NCBI GenBank assembly: GCA_014529385.2
Contig: CM043959.1
Span: 63,441,753 to 63,505,752, forward strand
DNA length: 64,000 nt
Origin: Adiantum capillus-veneris
Lineage: Eukaryota; Streptophyta; Polypodiopsida; Polypodiales; Pteridaceae
Reading direction: 5' to 3'
Under the pieces are notes generated by a model. That model did no database searches. It was not told the DNA's origin and saw nothing but the letters and a program-made list of their open reading frames with translations. Position numbers and translations under genes: made by a program. Below, piece after piece: positions 44,493 to 55,632 of the stretch (position 1 is its first letter; each line of letters begins with the position of its first letter).

Positions 44493-45917
44493 CTATACAT
44501 GAAATATAGTCCATCCTAATGTTTTAAATGGGTGTGATGTGCTACTTTCCAGCACTTGGGGAGTAGGATGAATTTGATTTGTGGCTTTGAGTTGTTGGTA
44601 TAATCCGTAAGAGATCAAATTTGCTTGAGCACCCGAATCAAGCAAGGCCGTTGATTCAACTTGATTGTTGCCCACTTTGACTGTAATTATTGGCTCTACT
44701 GTTTCCTCCTCCAAGTTTATCAGTCGAATTGCATTGACTCTCAATGGTAGTTTACTCTGTTGTTGTTGTTGCAGAAGCCGTCTTTTTGCAATGAGTTCTT
44801 GTGCTTCGGCTTGAGCTTCCTCCCGTACTCTCTCTTTTTCCTTCATTCTTTGCTTTACTTGATGAATCTGTTGGAGCATCTCCTGTGTGAGGGGTAGAAG
44901 ATATCTCCTTAGTCGACACCCACTAATCCAGTTTGGCATTTCTTCACCTGCTAATGTAGCAAGCTTGACAACTCCACTTTGTGATAGATCACTAATCACA
45001 AATGGTCCCATCCCTCGCTTTTTAAGTTTCTTGGCATGTTGCTTCAAGGTATAAACAAGTACGTAATCACCTATTTTGAACTCTTTGGTACACACATGTT
45101 TGTCAAAAAATTCCTTTTGTCTTCTCTTTTTAGCATAGATTGAAGCGACAGCTCGTTCATCTAGCTTTTCAAGATCATTAATTCTTGAAGAGAGTTCATG
45201 CCCTGTCCATTCCAAGCTTGTTGCTACTCGTAGAGTTGGGATTAAAAACTCTATAAGTAGTATAGCATTTAGCCCAAACACCATGTTGTATGGTGTTGTT
45301 CCTATTGATGTTTTGTAAGCTACCATGTATGCCCATAGTGTTGAGTGTAGTTGCTGATCCCAATCGGTTCTTGATTCTGACACTATTTTAGTGAGAACCG
45401 TGCATAGTGTTTTATTTGTGGCCTCAACTTGCCCATTGGCCTGTGGATGGTATGGTGCTGATTTCCTATGTATGACCATGAATTCCTCTAGTAGATATTC
45501 AATGACTTCATTGAGGAAGTGTGTTCCACGATCACTGAAAATTTCTATTGGTAACCCGTAACGTACAAAAACATTCTCATACAAAAATTGAGTCGTGGTG
45601 CGTGCATCAGGTTTTTGTATTGCTTTGGCTTCGACCCATTTTGTGAGATAGTGCGTAGCCACAATGATATATTGGGTATGGGTGAGATATGCAAGGGGTG
45701 ATATAGGTCCCACAAAATCAATGCCCCATTTTGCAAATGCTCTTGCCCCCATCATTGGCCGTAATGGCATCTCCTCTCTTTTTATTGGTACCTTGGTGCG
45801 TTGACATGCATCACAATGCTTTACAAACTCATCAGCATCCATGTGCAATGTAGGCCACCAAATTCCTACGGTTAAGACAATTTTTGTTGTCTTATCGCCC
45901 GAAAAAATGGCCTCCAC
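44493..45917 (-). CDS. Integrase with fused second retropepsin of element B2
   Basis: 474 open codons. The zinc module ends in HCDACQRTK; its His pair lies just upstream, before 45917. The core triad is present: GIDFVGPI, FSDRGTHF and GQVEATNKTL. The C-terminal part has VFGLNAILLIEFLIP and a GPY-like segment (RGMGPFVISDLS), then a charged, Gln-rich helix. After it comes a retropepsin-like domain: VEPIITVKVGNNQVESTALL, then LDSGAQANLISYGLY with the catalytic Asp at 44637-44639. The ORF stops in this domain at 44493 and continues at 44459. A retropepsin fused behind integrase is not the usual Ty3/gypsy order; the normal protease also exists at 48811-49275. Confidence 0.85.
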   Translation of the reverse strand: MEAIFSGDKTTKIVLTVGIWWPTLHMDADEFVKHCDACQRTKVPIKREEMPLRPMMGARAFAKWGIDFVGPISPLAYLTHTQYIIVATHYLTKWVEAKAIQKPDARTTTQFLYENVFVRYGLPIEIFSDRGTHFLNEVIEYLLEEFMVIHRKSAPYHPQANGQVEATNKTLCTVLTKIVSESRTDWDQQLHSTLWAYMVAYKTSIGTTPYNMVFGLNAILLIEFLIPTLRVATSLEWTGHELSSRINDLEKLDERAVASIYAKKRRQKEFFDKHVCTKEFKIGDYVLVYTLKQHAKKLKKRGMGPFVISDLSQSGVVKLATLAGEEMPNWISGCRLRRYLLPLTQEMLQQIHQVKQRMKEKERVREEAQAEAQELIAKRRLLQQQQQSKLPLRVNAIRLINLEEETVEPIITVKVGNNQVESTALLDSGAQANLISYGLYQQLKATNQIHPTPQVLESSTSHPFKTLGWTIFHV

Positions 45918-46399
45918 TTACTCCGCTATGTGCATGTTCTAGAATCAGCAGGTATTCGCTTTCACTTGCACAGATTCTAAGTTGATTGTCCTTTCCTCGC
46001 TTATAGAGTTGATTCCAATTAACTAAAAGTCACGAGCTTCCAACTCTATAGCTTTTCCCGTGCTCTTGTAATGTTCTCAGGGAACGTTCTAGTGGTTATG
46101 AAGTCAATGATATATTGACTCCATGCAGGTGCTATGTTCACCCAAAACAAAGTTGCGTGATCCACTAGTCGTTTGGCACTCCATACTATATAATTGGTGA
46201 CATAAGAATGTGTATCCACATACATAGTTGGCCAATAAACCCCTAACTGTTTCAGTCTCTGGTGTGTTTTCACTGTCGAACAATAAAATGCATAACCCTG
46301 GACATGTCCCTCTTCAAGGTAGCACTCAAATTCTTCCGGATTTATACATAATCGTAGGATTAGGTCAGTCTCAAGATGATACAGCCGTCCTGCTATCAA
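45918..46399 (-). pseudogene. Extra H2C2 zinc module and spacer upstream of integrase, element B2
   Basis: Between RNase H and integrase. 46399-46046 reads LIAGRLYHLETDLILRLCIN, then an integrase-type module, GHVQGYAFYCSTVKTHQRL and LGVYWPTMYVDTHSYV. Its CxxC is decayed to IVWS; B1 preserves both His and CTMC. After a spacer (PAWSQYIIDFITTR) a second lead-in of the same type occurs around 45920-46020 (QLYKRGKDNQLRICAS, EHAH), followed by the functional-looking module. So the segment is a tandem duplication of lead-in plus zinc module. Confidence 0.65.
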
Positions 46400-46492
46400 C
46401 TGGAAGTTTTTTGTTTGTCGAATTTTTTGCTGTTTGGATCTGCATCCTGTATTATCAAACTCACTTCCGAAGGAGAGAATGCTAACTATTTC

Positions 46493-47131
46493 CTAGGACC
46501 ATTTGGGTACCATTTCAATGTTGAAAAGATAAGCATCTGGTATGTCATCATCTACCCCTTGAGGAGCTTCCCCTTTGTGTATTCTTGAAAGATGATCAGC
46601 TCGCAGATGGGTTTTACCCTTTTTGACCACCACTGTGAAGTCAAATTCTATCAATATAATAAACCAGCGTACGATTCTCCCTGTATTGCAAGGTTTATTT
46701 ACTAAGTATAAAAGAGCTTGATGATCTATGAAGAACACAAATTTGTTTGCAAGCAAATAATGCCGAAATTTCTTTACAGCATAAATCATTCATAACCCTT
46801 CCCTCTTGGTGGTTGTGTAGTTCTTTTCTGCATTATTTAACTGTCGGCTCGCATAGCAAACCGGAAAATCCATTGTTCTGTCTCCAGGTTGAGCTAGAAT
46901 ACTTTCAATTGCATATGCTGAAGCATCAATGTGCACATGGAATATGTTTTCCCAATCTGCTGCCTTTAGTATAGGTGCTGATATTAGGTTTTCTTTCAGA
47001 CTTTGGAATGAGGTTTCACACTCCTTGGTCCATTCAAAATTGACTAGCAAACGATACAGAGGTTGTGCGATAACCGCATACATGTATATGAATCTTCGAT
47101 AATATCCACAGTGCCCCATGAAGGATTGCAC
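46493..47131 (-). pseudogene. pol: RT connection and RNase H of element B2
   Basis: Two in-frame segments split by a TGA near 46790. 47131-46790 has GHCGYYRRFIYMYAVIAQPL, FEWTKECETSFQSLKENL and the RNase H start HVHIDASAYAIESILAQPGD. 46789-46493 has YLLANKFVFFIDHQALLYLV and the family end (KKGKTHLRADHLSRIHKG). Acidic residues of the active site are largely present. No second RNase H follows, unlike element C. Confidence 0.8.
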
Positions 47132-47295
47132 TTGTTTTGCATTAGTAGGTCTGGGAAGGTCTACAATGACTTTGGCTTTGTCTAGGTCTGTGGTTATGCC
47201 GTTTCTTGCTTAACCATAAATACACACTTTTCCGGGTTCAGACAGATTCGATATGTTTTGCACTTTTCAAAGACCTTTTGCAAATGGTCAATATG

Positions 47296-47727
47296 TTACT
47301 CTCGCAGAAGAGAGTGTACACACAGGTTATCCATGTAAATTTCTAAGAATATTCTTAGGTATTCCTTGAAAGGGTGAGTCATTAACCTCTGGAAAGTGGC
47401 TGGTACATTTGTTAAGACAAATGGCATAACTCGATATGCATAAATCCCCCATTCTGTGGCAAACGCTGTTTTGTGTTGATCCTCCCTTGCTATTGCCAGT
47501 TGGTTGTATCCTGAAAACCCATCCAGAAAGGAATAAGCCCGTTTCCCGGCCACTCGCTCAAGGACATGTTCTGTAATTGGCAAGGGATAATTATCCCTTA
47601 TGGTTGCTGCATTCACCTTTTTGAGGTTTACACACACCCGCACTTTTCCATTCTTCTTGGGAACTACCACAATGGGTGACACCCAATATGTATGTTCAAT
47701 TTCATAGATGAACTCTGCATCCATCAA
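47296..47727 (-). pseudogene. pol: Reverse transcriptase of element B2, inactive
   Basis: 143 codons with VVVPKKNGKVRVCVNLKKVN, YSFLDGFSGYNQLAIA, and VMPFVLTNVPATFQRLM. The catalytic box reads YMDN (IYMDNLCVHS) instead of YxDD, so the third Asp is lost. Upstream, the N-terminal part (FAWSYKDLKGVDPLICQHTI and following) is readable at 47730-47930 in broken frame. Downstream, 47132-47295 is damaged thumb sequence. Confidence 0.8.
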
Positions 47728-48359
47728 TTTATCAATCTCTTCTTTGATTCATTTGGCAAATGTGTCATTATATGTATAACGACGTTGTTTGCTAGGTTTT
47801 GCATCCGATTTCAAAGGAATTGTATGTTGGCATATCAATGGATCAACTCCTTTGAGGTCTTTATAGGACCAAGCGAACACATCTTTATACTTCGTGAGAT
47901 GTTGTGTTAGTTGTGCTTCCTCCTCAGGTTCTAAATCGTTAGCTATATAGACCGGCTAAGTCTTTTCACCTGGTTCTACGAGGTCTATTCTCTTTGCATT
48001 TTCAGGCCCATCGTAAGATTCTTGGTTGGTCCTCTCCCTGATTGGTGGTGTCATGATGATTTTTCTATCTTGGATAGTGAATTTCCGGTAGTGTGCTGGT
48101 ACGTTCATGTTGCCCTTTTTTGACTCCCCTTTACCATCACTATCTTCTTCAGTAGTCCATATCTCTCCCCAAGACCTTTTCAGTTCTTGGTATTTCTGTT
48201 TACGCTCCAGTTTGGTCCACTCTTGGTCTTTTGTTGTTTCTTTTTTTTATTTTTCAGATTTTTGTGATTTTGTTTCGGTTTTAACTTTTCTTACCTGTTT
48301 TATTTCTTCTCGCGTTCGTTCTTTTTGATTTTCTGAGAATTTCCCTGATATTTGATCTT

Positions 48360-48902
48360 TCACACAATCCTCTGCTTTACAAGCATCAAATAGTGAGGTT
48401 TACCTTTTATCCTGGGCATCAGGTTCTCTCTCGCTTTCCTTCCTGCTCTTTTCCTCCTATAGCGTTCTTGGCGTCTAGGGTATTGATTAGCAGAATCATA
48501 AAACTTGATATTCTCGGCTTCATTCCCACGCTCACTTGAGGTGTCTGAACACTCATTATCTTCCTCATCATTTACTTCCAATTGTTCAAAGGAGTTGTAA
48601 AATTCTTCTTATTCTGGAGGTTCTACCGTCTCTTTCTCTGGCACAATGCTTACCATGTAATAGGGTAGCACATCGTAGCCATCCTTATCGCAAAATTTTG
48701 TTGTTGGACTGTCGGTAATGGTTAAGACATCTAATGTTTCCAGTATGTGTTCCCATTCTAGAGGTTCCAAGGCATCTTCAGGGAAAGGTTCCGGAATATA
48801 CTCCTTGTCCTCAATTGCTCTTTCTAAGACGCATTCCTCTTTTCTTAAGCTTCCACAATGTGAAGCTCCGCACATCCATAGCTCTTTTGGTTGCCGAATC
48901 AA
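48360..48902 (-). pseudogene. Acidic then basic linker between protease 1 and RT, element B2
   Basis: 48902-48609 is acidic (EEECVLERAIED-like, PEPFPEDALEPLEWEHILET). 48581-48360 goes from NDEEDNECSDTSSERGNEAE to a very basic run (RRQERYRRKRAGRKARENL). No domain is known to me for it. 47930-48359 is broken sequence leading to RT. Confidence 0.5.
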
Positions 48903-49275
48903 ACTCTTCCACTGGTGTTTGGTTTACATCTTTGTAACTATGGTCTTTCAGGTGTATTTTAGTTGTCGTCTCGCCATGTCTGAGGTATATGTATTCATAA
49001 CCCCAATCTTGGACCATCTTCAGTTGTCGCATGAATGGTCGTCCCAAGATTATCTCATAATCGTTCTTTTTGTCGCAATCGACTATTGCAAATGTATGCT
49101 CATACTCGATCCCGCATGAAGTGACAATTACTTTTTCTAAGAGTCCTAGAGGCTTCTCCATGAACCCATCTACCAACTGCAGCTTCATTCTGGTAGCCCT
49201 CAAAGCTGGTTTTTCCCATTTTTTCCAGATTTCCTTGGTGGCGATAGCAACTCCTACTCCACTGTCAAGAATAGC
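48811..49275 (-). pseudogene. pol: First retropepsin of element B2
   Basis: The catalytic motif is in AILDSGVGVAIATK (Asp codon 49264-49266). The rest lies in the ORF 49203-48811: LQLVDGFMEKPLGLLEKV, EHTFAIVDCDKKNDYEIILG, RPFMRQLKMVQDWG. The ILGRPF block is the usual retropepsin C-terminal half. It precedes the RT as in all Ty3/gypsy elements, so the domain after integrase is a second one. Confidence 0.75.
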
Positions 49276-49338
49276 TTTGGAAACTACTCCTTGGAATTCT
49301 ACCGGTAGCGTTCTGTTTCCGTCTTCTCCCTCACAATA

Positions 49339-50015
49339 TTATCCAACCCTATTCAATGGTACCGGCCTAGTTTTTAGGTTAGGCCTGTCCAACTCCCTGA
49401 TTCCTTCTTGTAGCTTCAAGGTGGGGTCTTTCACTCCAAATTTTTCTAGGCATTTTCCTACTGTGGTCCACATGTTTGGCCTTAACCTTAGGAGTTCTGC
49501 TAACGTGATTGTGCATGCCACCAGGGTGGATAGCAACTCAATCAATCCTTGTGAATCCATCACCTTGTTAGAAGAAAGTCTTTGAGATGGGATTGCTCTC
49601 ACTTCCGACTTAGCTTCATATTCTCCCAGGTAAGAGGGTAAAGTTCTCAAAGAGTCTGTTTGGCTATGCCCCGAACTAATAGATCCTTGGTCTCCCCCTT
49701 GTGAATGTATCTCAAAGCTCACTTGTGATCTTGCCTCGAATTCTTCAATAGGAGGTAAGATCACGTTCTTTTCTTTTTTCGTGCTATTCATGTGGTTACT
49801 CATCCCATTAGCCTCGTTGGCCTCCCTGATTTGCTTCCACAGAACATCTAGACAGTTACCGTCCTTTCCCATTTCTGCCAATATTTTAGGATGGAGCCCG
49901 TCACTTGCCTCATCGGTGGTTTTTGGCACTATGATAGCTCTCTTCTGGACTCATAATCATTAGTGAGGCTTTCCTTTTTTTCTTCATGTTTCTCTAACAA
50001 CTTGGTTCTAGGCAT
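49339..50015 (-). pseudogene. Gag-like N-terminal region of element B2
   Basis: It begins MPRTKLLEKHEEKKESLTND at 50015 and, after a stop near 49926, continues as the ORF 49929-49339 (VLWKQIREANEANGMSNHMN, LIELLSTLVACTITLAELLR, MWTTVGKCLEKFGVKDPTLK). No capsid signature or CCHC knuckle was found, so calling it gag rests on position only. Either the gag has diverged beyond recognition or the knuckle part was deleted. Confidence 0.45.
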
Positions 50016-50149
50016 GATGTAGAGTCTGTGTGTGAGATAGGAGTGATTTGGATAAAAAATGTAACACTTAACTTAAAAATTGGGATGAAAAGCCTTTAGT
50101 GTTTTTTTTAAAACAAAATCATATATTTTCTTCATCATTTTGGCTCATA

Positions 50150-50462
50150 CTTGATGTGTGGCATGTAATAGATGTGTACAAGTGATAGGTGAAGTGAAAC
50201 GATAAATTTCAAGCCAAAATCCTTCACATTACCAATCGTCACTTTCACATCTAGACAAGCCCCATACAACTCTCTTGATGAGTTATTTGCAGCTCTAATC
50301 ATCCACCCATGGTCTATGTCTATCGGCTACTTACCCTTCATGTAAAGAATCTTGGACATAAGATTGATCTCAGAGCCATGATCTATCAGTGCAACATATG
50401 GCTCCTCAAGATCATCCACCTTGACTAAAGTTTCTATTGTAGCTCTTGCCCACTAAATTTTG
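50150..50462 (-). pseudogene. Retropepsin of gag-pol remnant D
   Basis: The minus strand reads TIETLVKVDDLEEPYVALID and HGSEINLMSKILY, a retropepsin start with the catalytic DSG as DHG, then AANNSSRELYGACLDVKVTI. There is one stop after KGK. Sequence toward 50100 is decayed. It continues the D remnant whose gag is upstream. Confidence 0.6.
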
Positions 50463-50780
50463 GAGTAGTGTCTTTTATAGGAGGCTTCATCATCATCATC
50501 ATCATCATCATCTCCAAATCTAGCATGTGCATCTCTTCTAGAAGACTGGTAGCATCCTACCACACTTTCATCCTAATCACTCTCTTAGCATGTATTCCAC
50601 GTGCCTTAAGTGACTTCCCTTCACCCTCAGACTGTGGAGGAATAGACTCAGTGAGAGTTTGCCTCTTTATTTTTATGATATCTATAACTTATTCATGAAA
50701 CTCGCATTTAGCAATGCCAATAACCTAACCCAAGGTAAACTCATCTTTGCTATTCAAAATCCTTCCCTCCAATACCTGCT

Positions 50781-51085
50781 TTAAGTTTGTGGCAGCTTCA
50801 ATGTCAGATTGTAGTTTGTATGCAGGGCCTTTTGCTTTAGCTTTTTCTTGCTCTTTCTTTCTCCCTGTAGATTCCTCCTCCATGGAATCTCAGGAGGAGG
50901 AGACACATGTGGTGGAGCCTCATAAGAAGGTCCTGGATCCTTTCTTCCTCCGGCTCTTGTAACCCTCTTTGAAGTAGAAGGACCTGCATCTCCATTCTTG
51001 CATCTATGCCTCTCTTCCATAATTGCTTCATTGTTATAGCATTTTGCAAGATAGACATGTACTGATAAAGAGTCCACAAGGTCAT
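50781..51085 (-). pseudogene. Gag-protease linker of remnant D
   Basis: The frame 51077-50781 is a basic, Pro-rich linker (GPSTSKRVTRAGGRKDPGPS, VSPPPEIPWRRNLQGERKSK). It is followed at 50780-50640 by sequence such as LNSKDEFTLGQVIGIAKCEF, typical for the region before protease in this kind of element. Not catalytic. Confidence 0.5.
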
Positions 51086-51163
51086 CCCAACCTATTGTAT
51101 GTCATATGCAATCAACAGCTACATGTAATACCTGTTTAGTTACCTTCCCTTTTTTGGCTAAGG

Positions 51164-51706
51164 CTACTGCATATGGCCACAAGCTATCAACCTCCTCAAA
51201 AGCATGTGGAGTAGAAACACTTTCTTTAGAATGAGCTCTATCTTTGCCCCATAGGTAGCAGCCTCCACTGCACAAATAGCATGATTGGTTGCTATATCCT
51301 CCATCAACTTCCACATACCTCCTTTTCCAAAGTTAGTTCCTAATGGAGTACTTGTCTCCCACATATGGATCTTCCCATCCTTAAAAAACACAAGATCTCT
51401 TTTTAAGACATCACTACAGCTATCACAATCCCTTCTGCCATGGTTTGTGCCATCACACCATATGCCTTTGTGCAAAAATCCTTCTTTGCTTTGGGATTTT
51501 TGTCCTACAGCAGGTTGTCCTTTCTCTTCAAGCCTTGCTAGCTTTAACTTCATTTCTTGCATGCCCTTGACAAGCTCATCAAGCATCGAATTATCACCTT
51601 TTGGACTCACAACAATAGGCTTTGGTGGAATCTCTGACGTGCTAGGAGGAGAGGTAGTATCATTCACCACCATCTTCTCCCTACAATGTTGCCTCTTAGC
51701 AAGCAA
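51164..51706 (-). pseudogene. gag: Gag C-terminal half with decayed zinc knuckle, remnant D
   Basis: 180 codons: a helical stretch (MLDELVKGMQEMKLKLARLE), then a Cys/His segment (CDGTNHGRRDCDSCS) that looks like a non-standard knuckle (the expected CxxCxxxxHxxxxC is IWCDGTNHGRRDC). After it come the KRDLVFFKDGKIHMWETS and GKGGMWKLMEDI segments. The upstream frame is broken by a 143-bp tandem duplication. Confidence 0.6.
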
Positions 51707-51912
51707 TGAGATTGCGTCCTAAACCTCTTTTCACTCAGCCTTTAGACCCTGTTATGTATTCTTGTCTTCTTTCCAGTCAGCCTTTAGGGAGGAGAGGTAG
51801 TATCATTCACCACCATCTTCTCCCTACAATGTTGCCTCTTAGCAAGCAATGAGATTGCGTCCTCAACCTCTTTCACTCAGCCTTTAGACCCTGTTTTGTA
51901 TTCTTGTCTTCA
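51645..51912. repeat. 143-bp tandem duplication in remnant D
   Basis: The sequence from GGAGGAGAGGTAG at 51645 repeats from 51788, nearly identical over about 125 bp. 143 is not a multiple of three, so it breaks the gag frame. Confidence 0.9.
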
Positions 51913-51995
51913 AGGAGTAGCTCTAGCTTTTCTTGTATCGCACGACCTGCATCTTGAAGAAACAATTCGGTCTTTTCACTATCCAAAGTAGCCCG

Positions 51996-52478
51996 CTATG
52001 TTCTTAACAGTTGAGCATAGGGCCGCTCACAATCTCTCAATAGTTCGGTGATGGAAAGTCCTTCTTTTGGCTTTGCAACCCATTCCAAGAAGGTCCTTTT
52101 TGTAACCCTTTCAGAGTCCTCCATGAAGTATTCATCCTTTAGGGCTAATTTGAACTGCTCCCAACCATCTCCATGCTCCTCCTTGATTCCCCTTACATGG
52201 TCTCTAATCTCGAGGACCACAACAAGCTCAAAACTAGGAATCATGTCCACCTTTGGAATCCATTGTAGCTCCATCTACTTTACATAACCATGAAGAAACT
52301 TTGTGAGATCTTTCCCTTCAAATTGGTCCGTTTTGTTCACAATATCTTGAAGGGATTTGGTTGCTGACACCTCCCTTCTTTCTACAGCCTGTTATTGTTG
52401 CACAAACATGGCAAATGCTTGAAACATTTTCATTGTGCCTAGATCAAAATGCATGCCTTGTTGCTCTTGCTGATCCAT
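51996..52478 (-). pseudogene. gag: Gag capsid start of remnant D
   Basis: It begins MDQQEQQGMHFDLGTMKMFQ at 52478. After a stop it continues as the ORF 52274-51996: MELQWIPKVDMIPSFELVVV, GDGWEQFKLALKDEYFMEDS, KRTFLEWVAKPKEGLSITEL. This is a retrotransposon gag pattern of a different family from elements B and C. No LTR or primer site could be fixed upstream (52500-53000). Confidence 0.6.
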
Positions 52479-54379
52479 AGCTTTAATTATTTGTAATTAA
52501 ACCTTTCAAAACATGTTTTTGACCCCCCACCCTAGCTGCTTTGCATTGGGTTCACTAGAAATGTCGGAATGTGTGCGGTCTAGCTGGGAAGGTGAAAAAC
52601 CTCTGGCTGTGAGAGTTCGTGATGAGAGTCACAAACTCTTGGTGAGAAGTGTTTGCGGAGAATCACCAACCCTCTTTCTAAGTGTGATTGAAAATCTAAG
52701 AGCGTTCGTGACAGCAAAGTCACAAACCATCTTTCCTATCGTGCTTGGAAATTGCTTTTTTTCATAGTTGAGATTATGATGAGAGAATCACCGAATCACA
52801 TTCAATTTCACTTAAAAGACCATTTCAAAAATAGTAAAGTTTCATCCATGAAACCTCAATGCTCATACAAGCACAAATTTTAATCAAAAGCCAAACCTGT
52901 TTCATGGTATCATCATGTAGTCTCGCCCCCAATTACATAGTCGTAACATCAAACAATTGAAAGAAATACTCGAGCTTCCCCCTTCATGGCGACCTTTTTT
53001 TATTTGCAGATATTTAAGACCTTCTATACTGAAGACCACACACCATTTTGATAAGGGGAAACCCTAATTCACTCCCTCACAAGCTCAAATACAAGATGGA
53101 GAAGAGGCGGGACTACAACACATATAGATTGGGCAACCATGGAAGCTATTGCACAGTAGAGCAAAATTGCTGGTTTTTTCTGTCAAAAGCATCTCTCTCT
53201 CTCTCTTACCCACGGAATTTTCAGCTGATGTGTCAATTTTTATAACATTCTTCCACTTTGGACCAAAACTAGGCCATTTTGAGCTCATTTTTAATCCCAA
53301 AAATACCATTTTTAATGCGAAAAATCCCAAATAGAGTCAAAAAATATTTAAATATGTGGGATTACTTGCATGAGCATAAAAAGCATAGAAAAGTATCATT
53401 TTTCATCAATATACCATTTTGGGTCACTTTCCATGCAATTCTGCCTGTTAGCTGCTATTTTTGGAAGTTTTTGTCCGCATCACTCTTTATAGGCGAGATG
53501 AGTGTGCCACCATGAAACACTTAGACTATGTACACTTTCAAACCAAATTAAGCATCTTATCAAGTGAAAAAGCACGCAAATGTGCCACATCCAGGGCCAC
53601 GACTCCCCGGATAGGTATGTACATGATAGCGACCAAAGTAGGACGCTTCAACATATATCACAATATGTATATGATTGCTTTTATTTGCATACATTGAGAA
53701 GTGTCAAGAGTGAGGTGAATGATTTTATTTCACACTATGTACGTGTCACAACACGACAACGTTTCAACCTTTGAAGTTAAAACAAGTGAAAGAATCACGG
53801 TAGATTTCTAAAATAATTAAAACATGATAAAATTATTAGGTTGAGTTTAAGTAGAATCGGTGTTCAAGAAAGGATTGCCTCAGCTTAGCCTTGAGTCGGG
53901 TTAAACATGGAGACTACCTGGTTGCAAACCATGGTAAAGGGAAGAAAAATTGATGAAATATGTGAGAAAATATTTCAAAAATTCTGCAAATTCTAAAGTT
54001 AGAGGAGTATTTTTGGTTCGCTTCTTTGTGGGAAGGAAATTCAATCGACGATCGCTTAATCAAAGACAATTTCCTAAATATTGACTAGAATAAAGTTATC
54101 GAATGTAAGAAAGTCAAGCCATGTTGGGTTGTGAAATGAATTGTAAAATTAAAAAATCTCATTAATATATATGTGTGTGTATATCGATAGAATTTACTAG
54201 AATTATGCAAGTAAAGTTTCACTATAACATTCTAAAACAATAGAATGCAAAAAAGTTGAGACATGTAAGAATATGAAATGAAAGTGAAATAAACATTTAA
54301 AGTAATTCTCCATCATGCAATGAAAACAATGAAAGTCTCCCTAACCGAACAAAACACTAATGTTTCTTTTAGAAAGCAA
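52479..54379. other. Intergenic, no gene seen
   Basis: Short ORFs only. The first 500 bp may hold leader or LTR of remnant D (repeated AGTCACAAAC/AATCACCAAC-like words), but no terminus is clear. Confidence 0.4.
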
Positions 54380-54962
54380 AAAAGGGGATTGGGCTGCACT
54401 TTTCATTTGAGGGTACAAAGGGAGACTTTACTTTTCCTTTTGAAAGCCAATTGAAGGGTGGCTCAAATTTTCTTTTAGAAGGCCAATGGCCATAAGAGTT
54501 CAAAATTTAGGGGACCATGGAAGTTGCTAAGTTCACGAAGAAAGAAAGAGATTATCATAGTCATCCGGAAACACATGGACTCTCATAAGTGGAACATGAC
54601 CCTGGATGATTGATGTGAGTGGGTAATCATGTGGACCCCTTCATTATCGTCAGTGTGGCTCCCTTGTCTATCGATGTATCATTGATCAATTGAGGATGTT
54701 ATGGCTCATGGCGAGCATGACAAGAATGTGTAATTCTATGATTTTGCTAATGTAATCTACTCACCATTGTGAGATTTGGAAAACAACAAGAGTTTAGACT
54801 TTAGAGGTTTGTTCGTATTTACACTTAAAAATCTCTTACCGATTTATTCATGGCAAACTTGGAATCTAGCCAAGATTTTTCACTTTTATCCCATTAGAAA
54901 TATATTAAATCTTAGTTTTTATCGAACATCATTTTTTAATAGCTCCAAAATGGAAAGATACT

Positions 54963-55013
54963 TGTGTGTGTGTGTGTTTTTGAGAGGGAGAGAGGGAGAG
55001 AGAGAGAGAGAGA
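54963..55013. repeat. GT then GA microsatellite
   Basis: A short GT run, a T-rich gap, then about 35 bp of GA/GGGA repeat. Confidence 0.9.
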
Positions 55014-55580
55014 AGTCTTGAAGAAGGTGCCAAATCTTTGTTCCTGATTGTAATAATTTTTAAAGACCAATGGACATAGGAGTGCAAAATTTAGGGGATT
55101 GTACCTATTTCCACTAGCAAAATTTACCGATTTACTTTAAGAAAAACTTGGAATCTAGCTAGGATTTTGCTCTTTTAACCTGTTCAAAAACACTAAACCT
55201 TCTATATCTATCTATACTATTAATAATGCAGCTAAAAATTTCAAGGCGCCAAAGAAACCTTTGAAACCTTTCAACCTTTAAGGTTAAAATAAACGGGTTG
55301 GCACTTTTCCTTCTGAGGGTACAAAGGCAGACCTTACTTTTCCCTTTAAAGGCCAATTGAAGGGATGCTCAACTTTGCTTTTTGAAGGCCAATGGCCATA
55401 AGAGTACAAAATTTAAGGGATTGTTTGTATTTACACTAGCAAATCTTTACTGATTTATTCATGTCAAACTTGGAATCTAGCCAATATTTTGCAGTTTAAT
55501 CTGCCAAAAATACATTAAATCTTAGTTTTTATCAAACATCCTTTTTTAATAGCTCCAAATTGGAAGGATACACGTACATG

Positions 55581-55632
55581 CGTGTGTGTGTGTGTGTATG
55601 TGTGTGTATGAGAGAGAGTGCGAGAGAGAGAC
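55581..55632. repeat. GT then GA microsatellite
   Basis: GT run with TA interruptions, then GA run; same position in the unit as 54963-55013. Confidence 0.9.

Larger units (their letters stand above)
36384..50015 (-). mobile_element. Element B2: Ty3/gypsy with second protease, doubled H2C2 module and additional ORF
   Basis: About 13.6 kb on the minus strand, from the gag-like start at 50015 to the 3' LTR at 36384-37289. Order: gag-like, retropepsin 1, linker, RT, RNase H, zinc module 1, zinc module 2 plus integrase, retropepsin 2, Trp-motif tail, internal polypurine tract, palindrome array, additional ORF, polypurine tract, LTR. The 5' LTR and primer site are missing. Element B1 has the same order from RNase H onward, and non-coding parts also align. 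No chromodomain is seen. Confidence 0.85.

Noticed and set aside
50016-50220. Relationship of the gag leader of B2 to the 285-bp array units
   Set aside because: Some similar words (GGCTCATACTTGATGTG-like) occur, but there is no palindrome and the match is too weak to claim.
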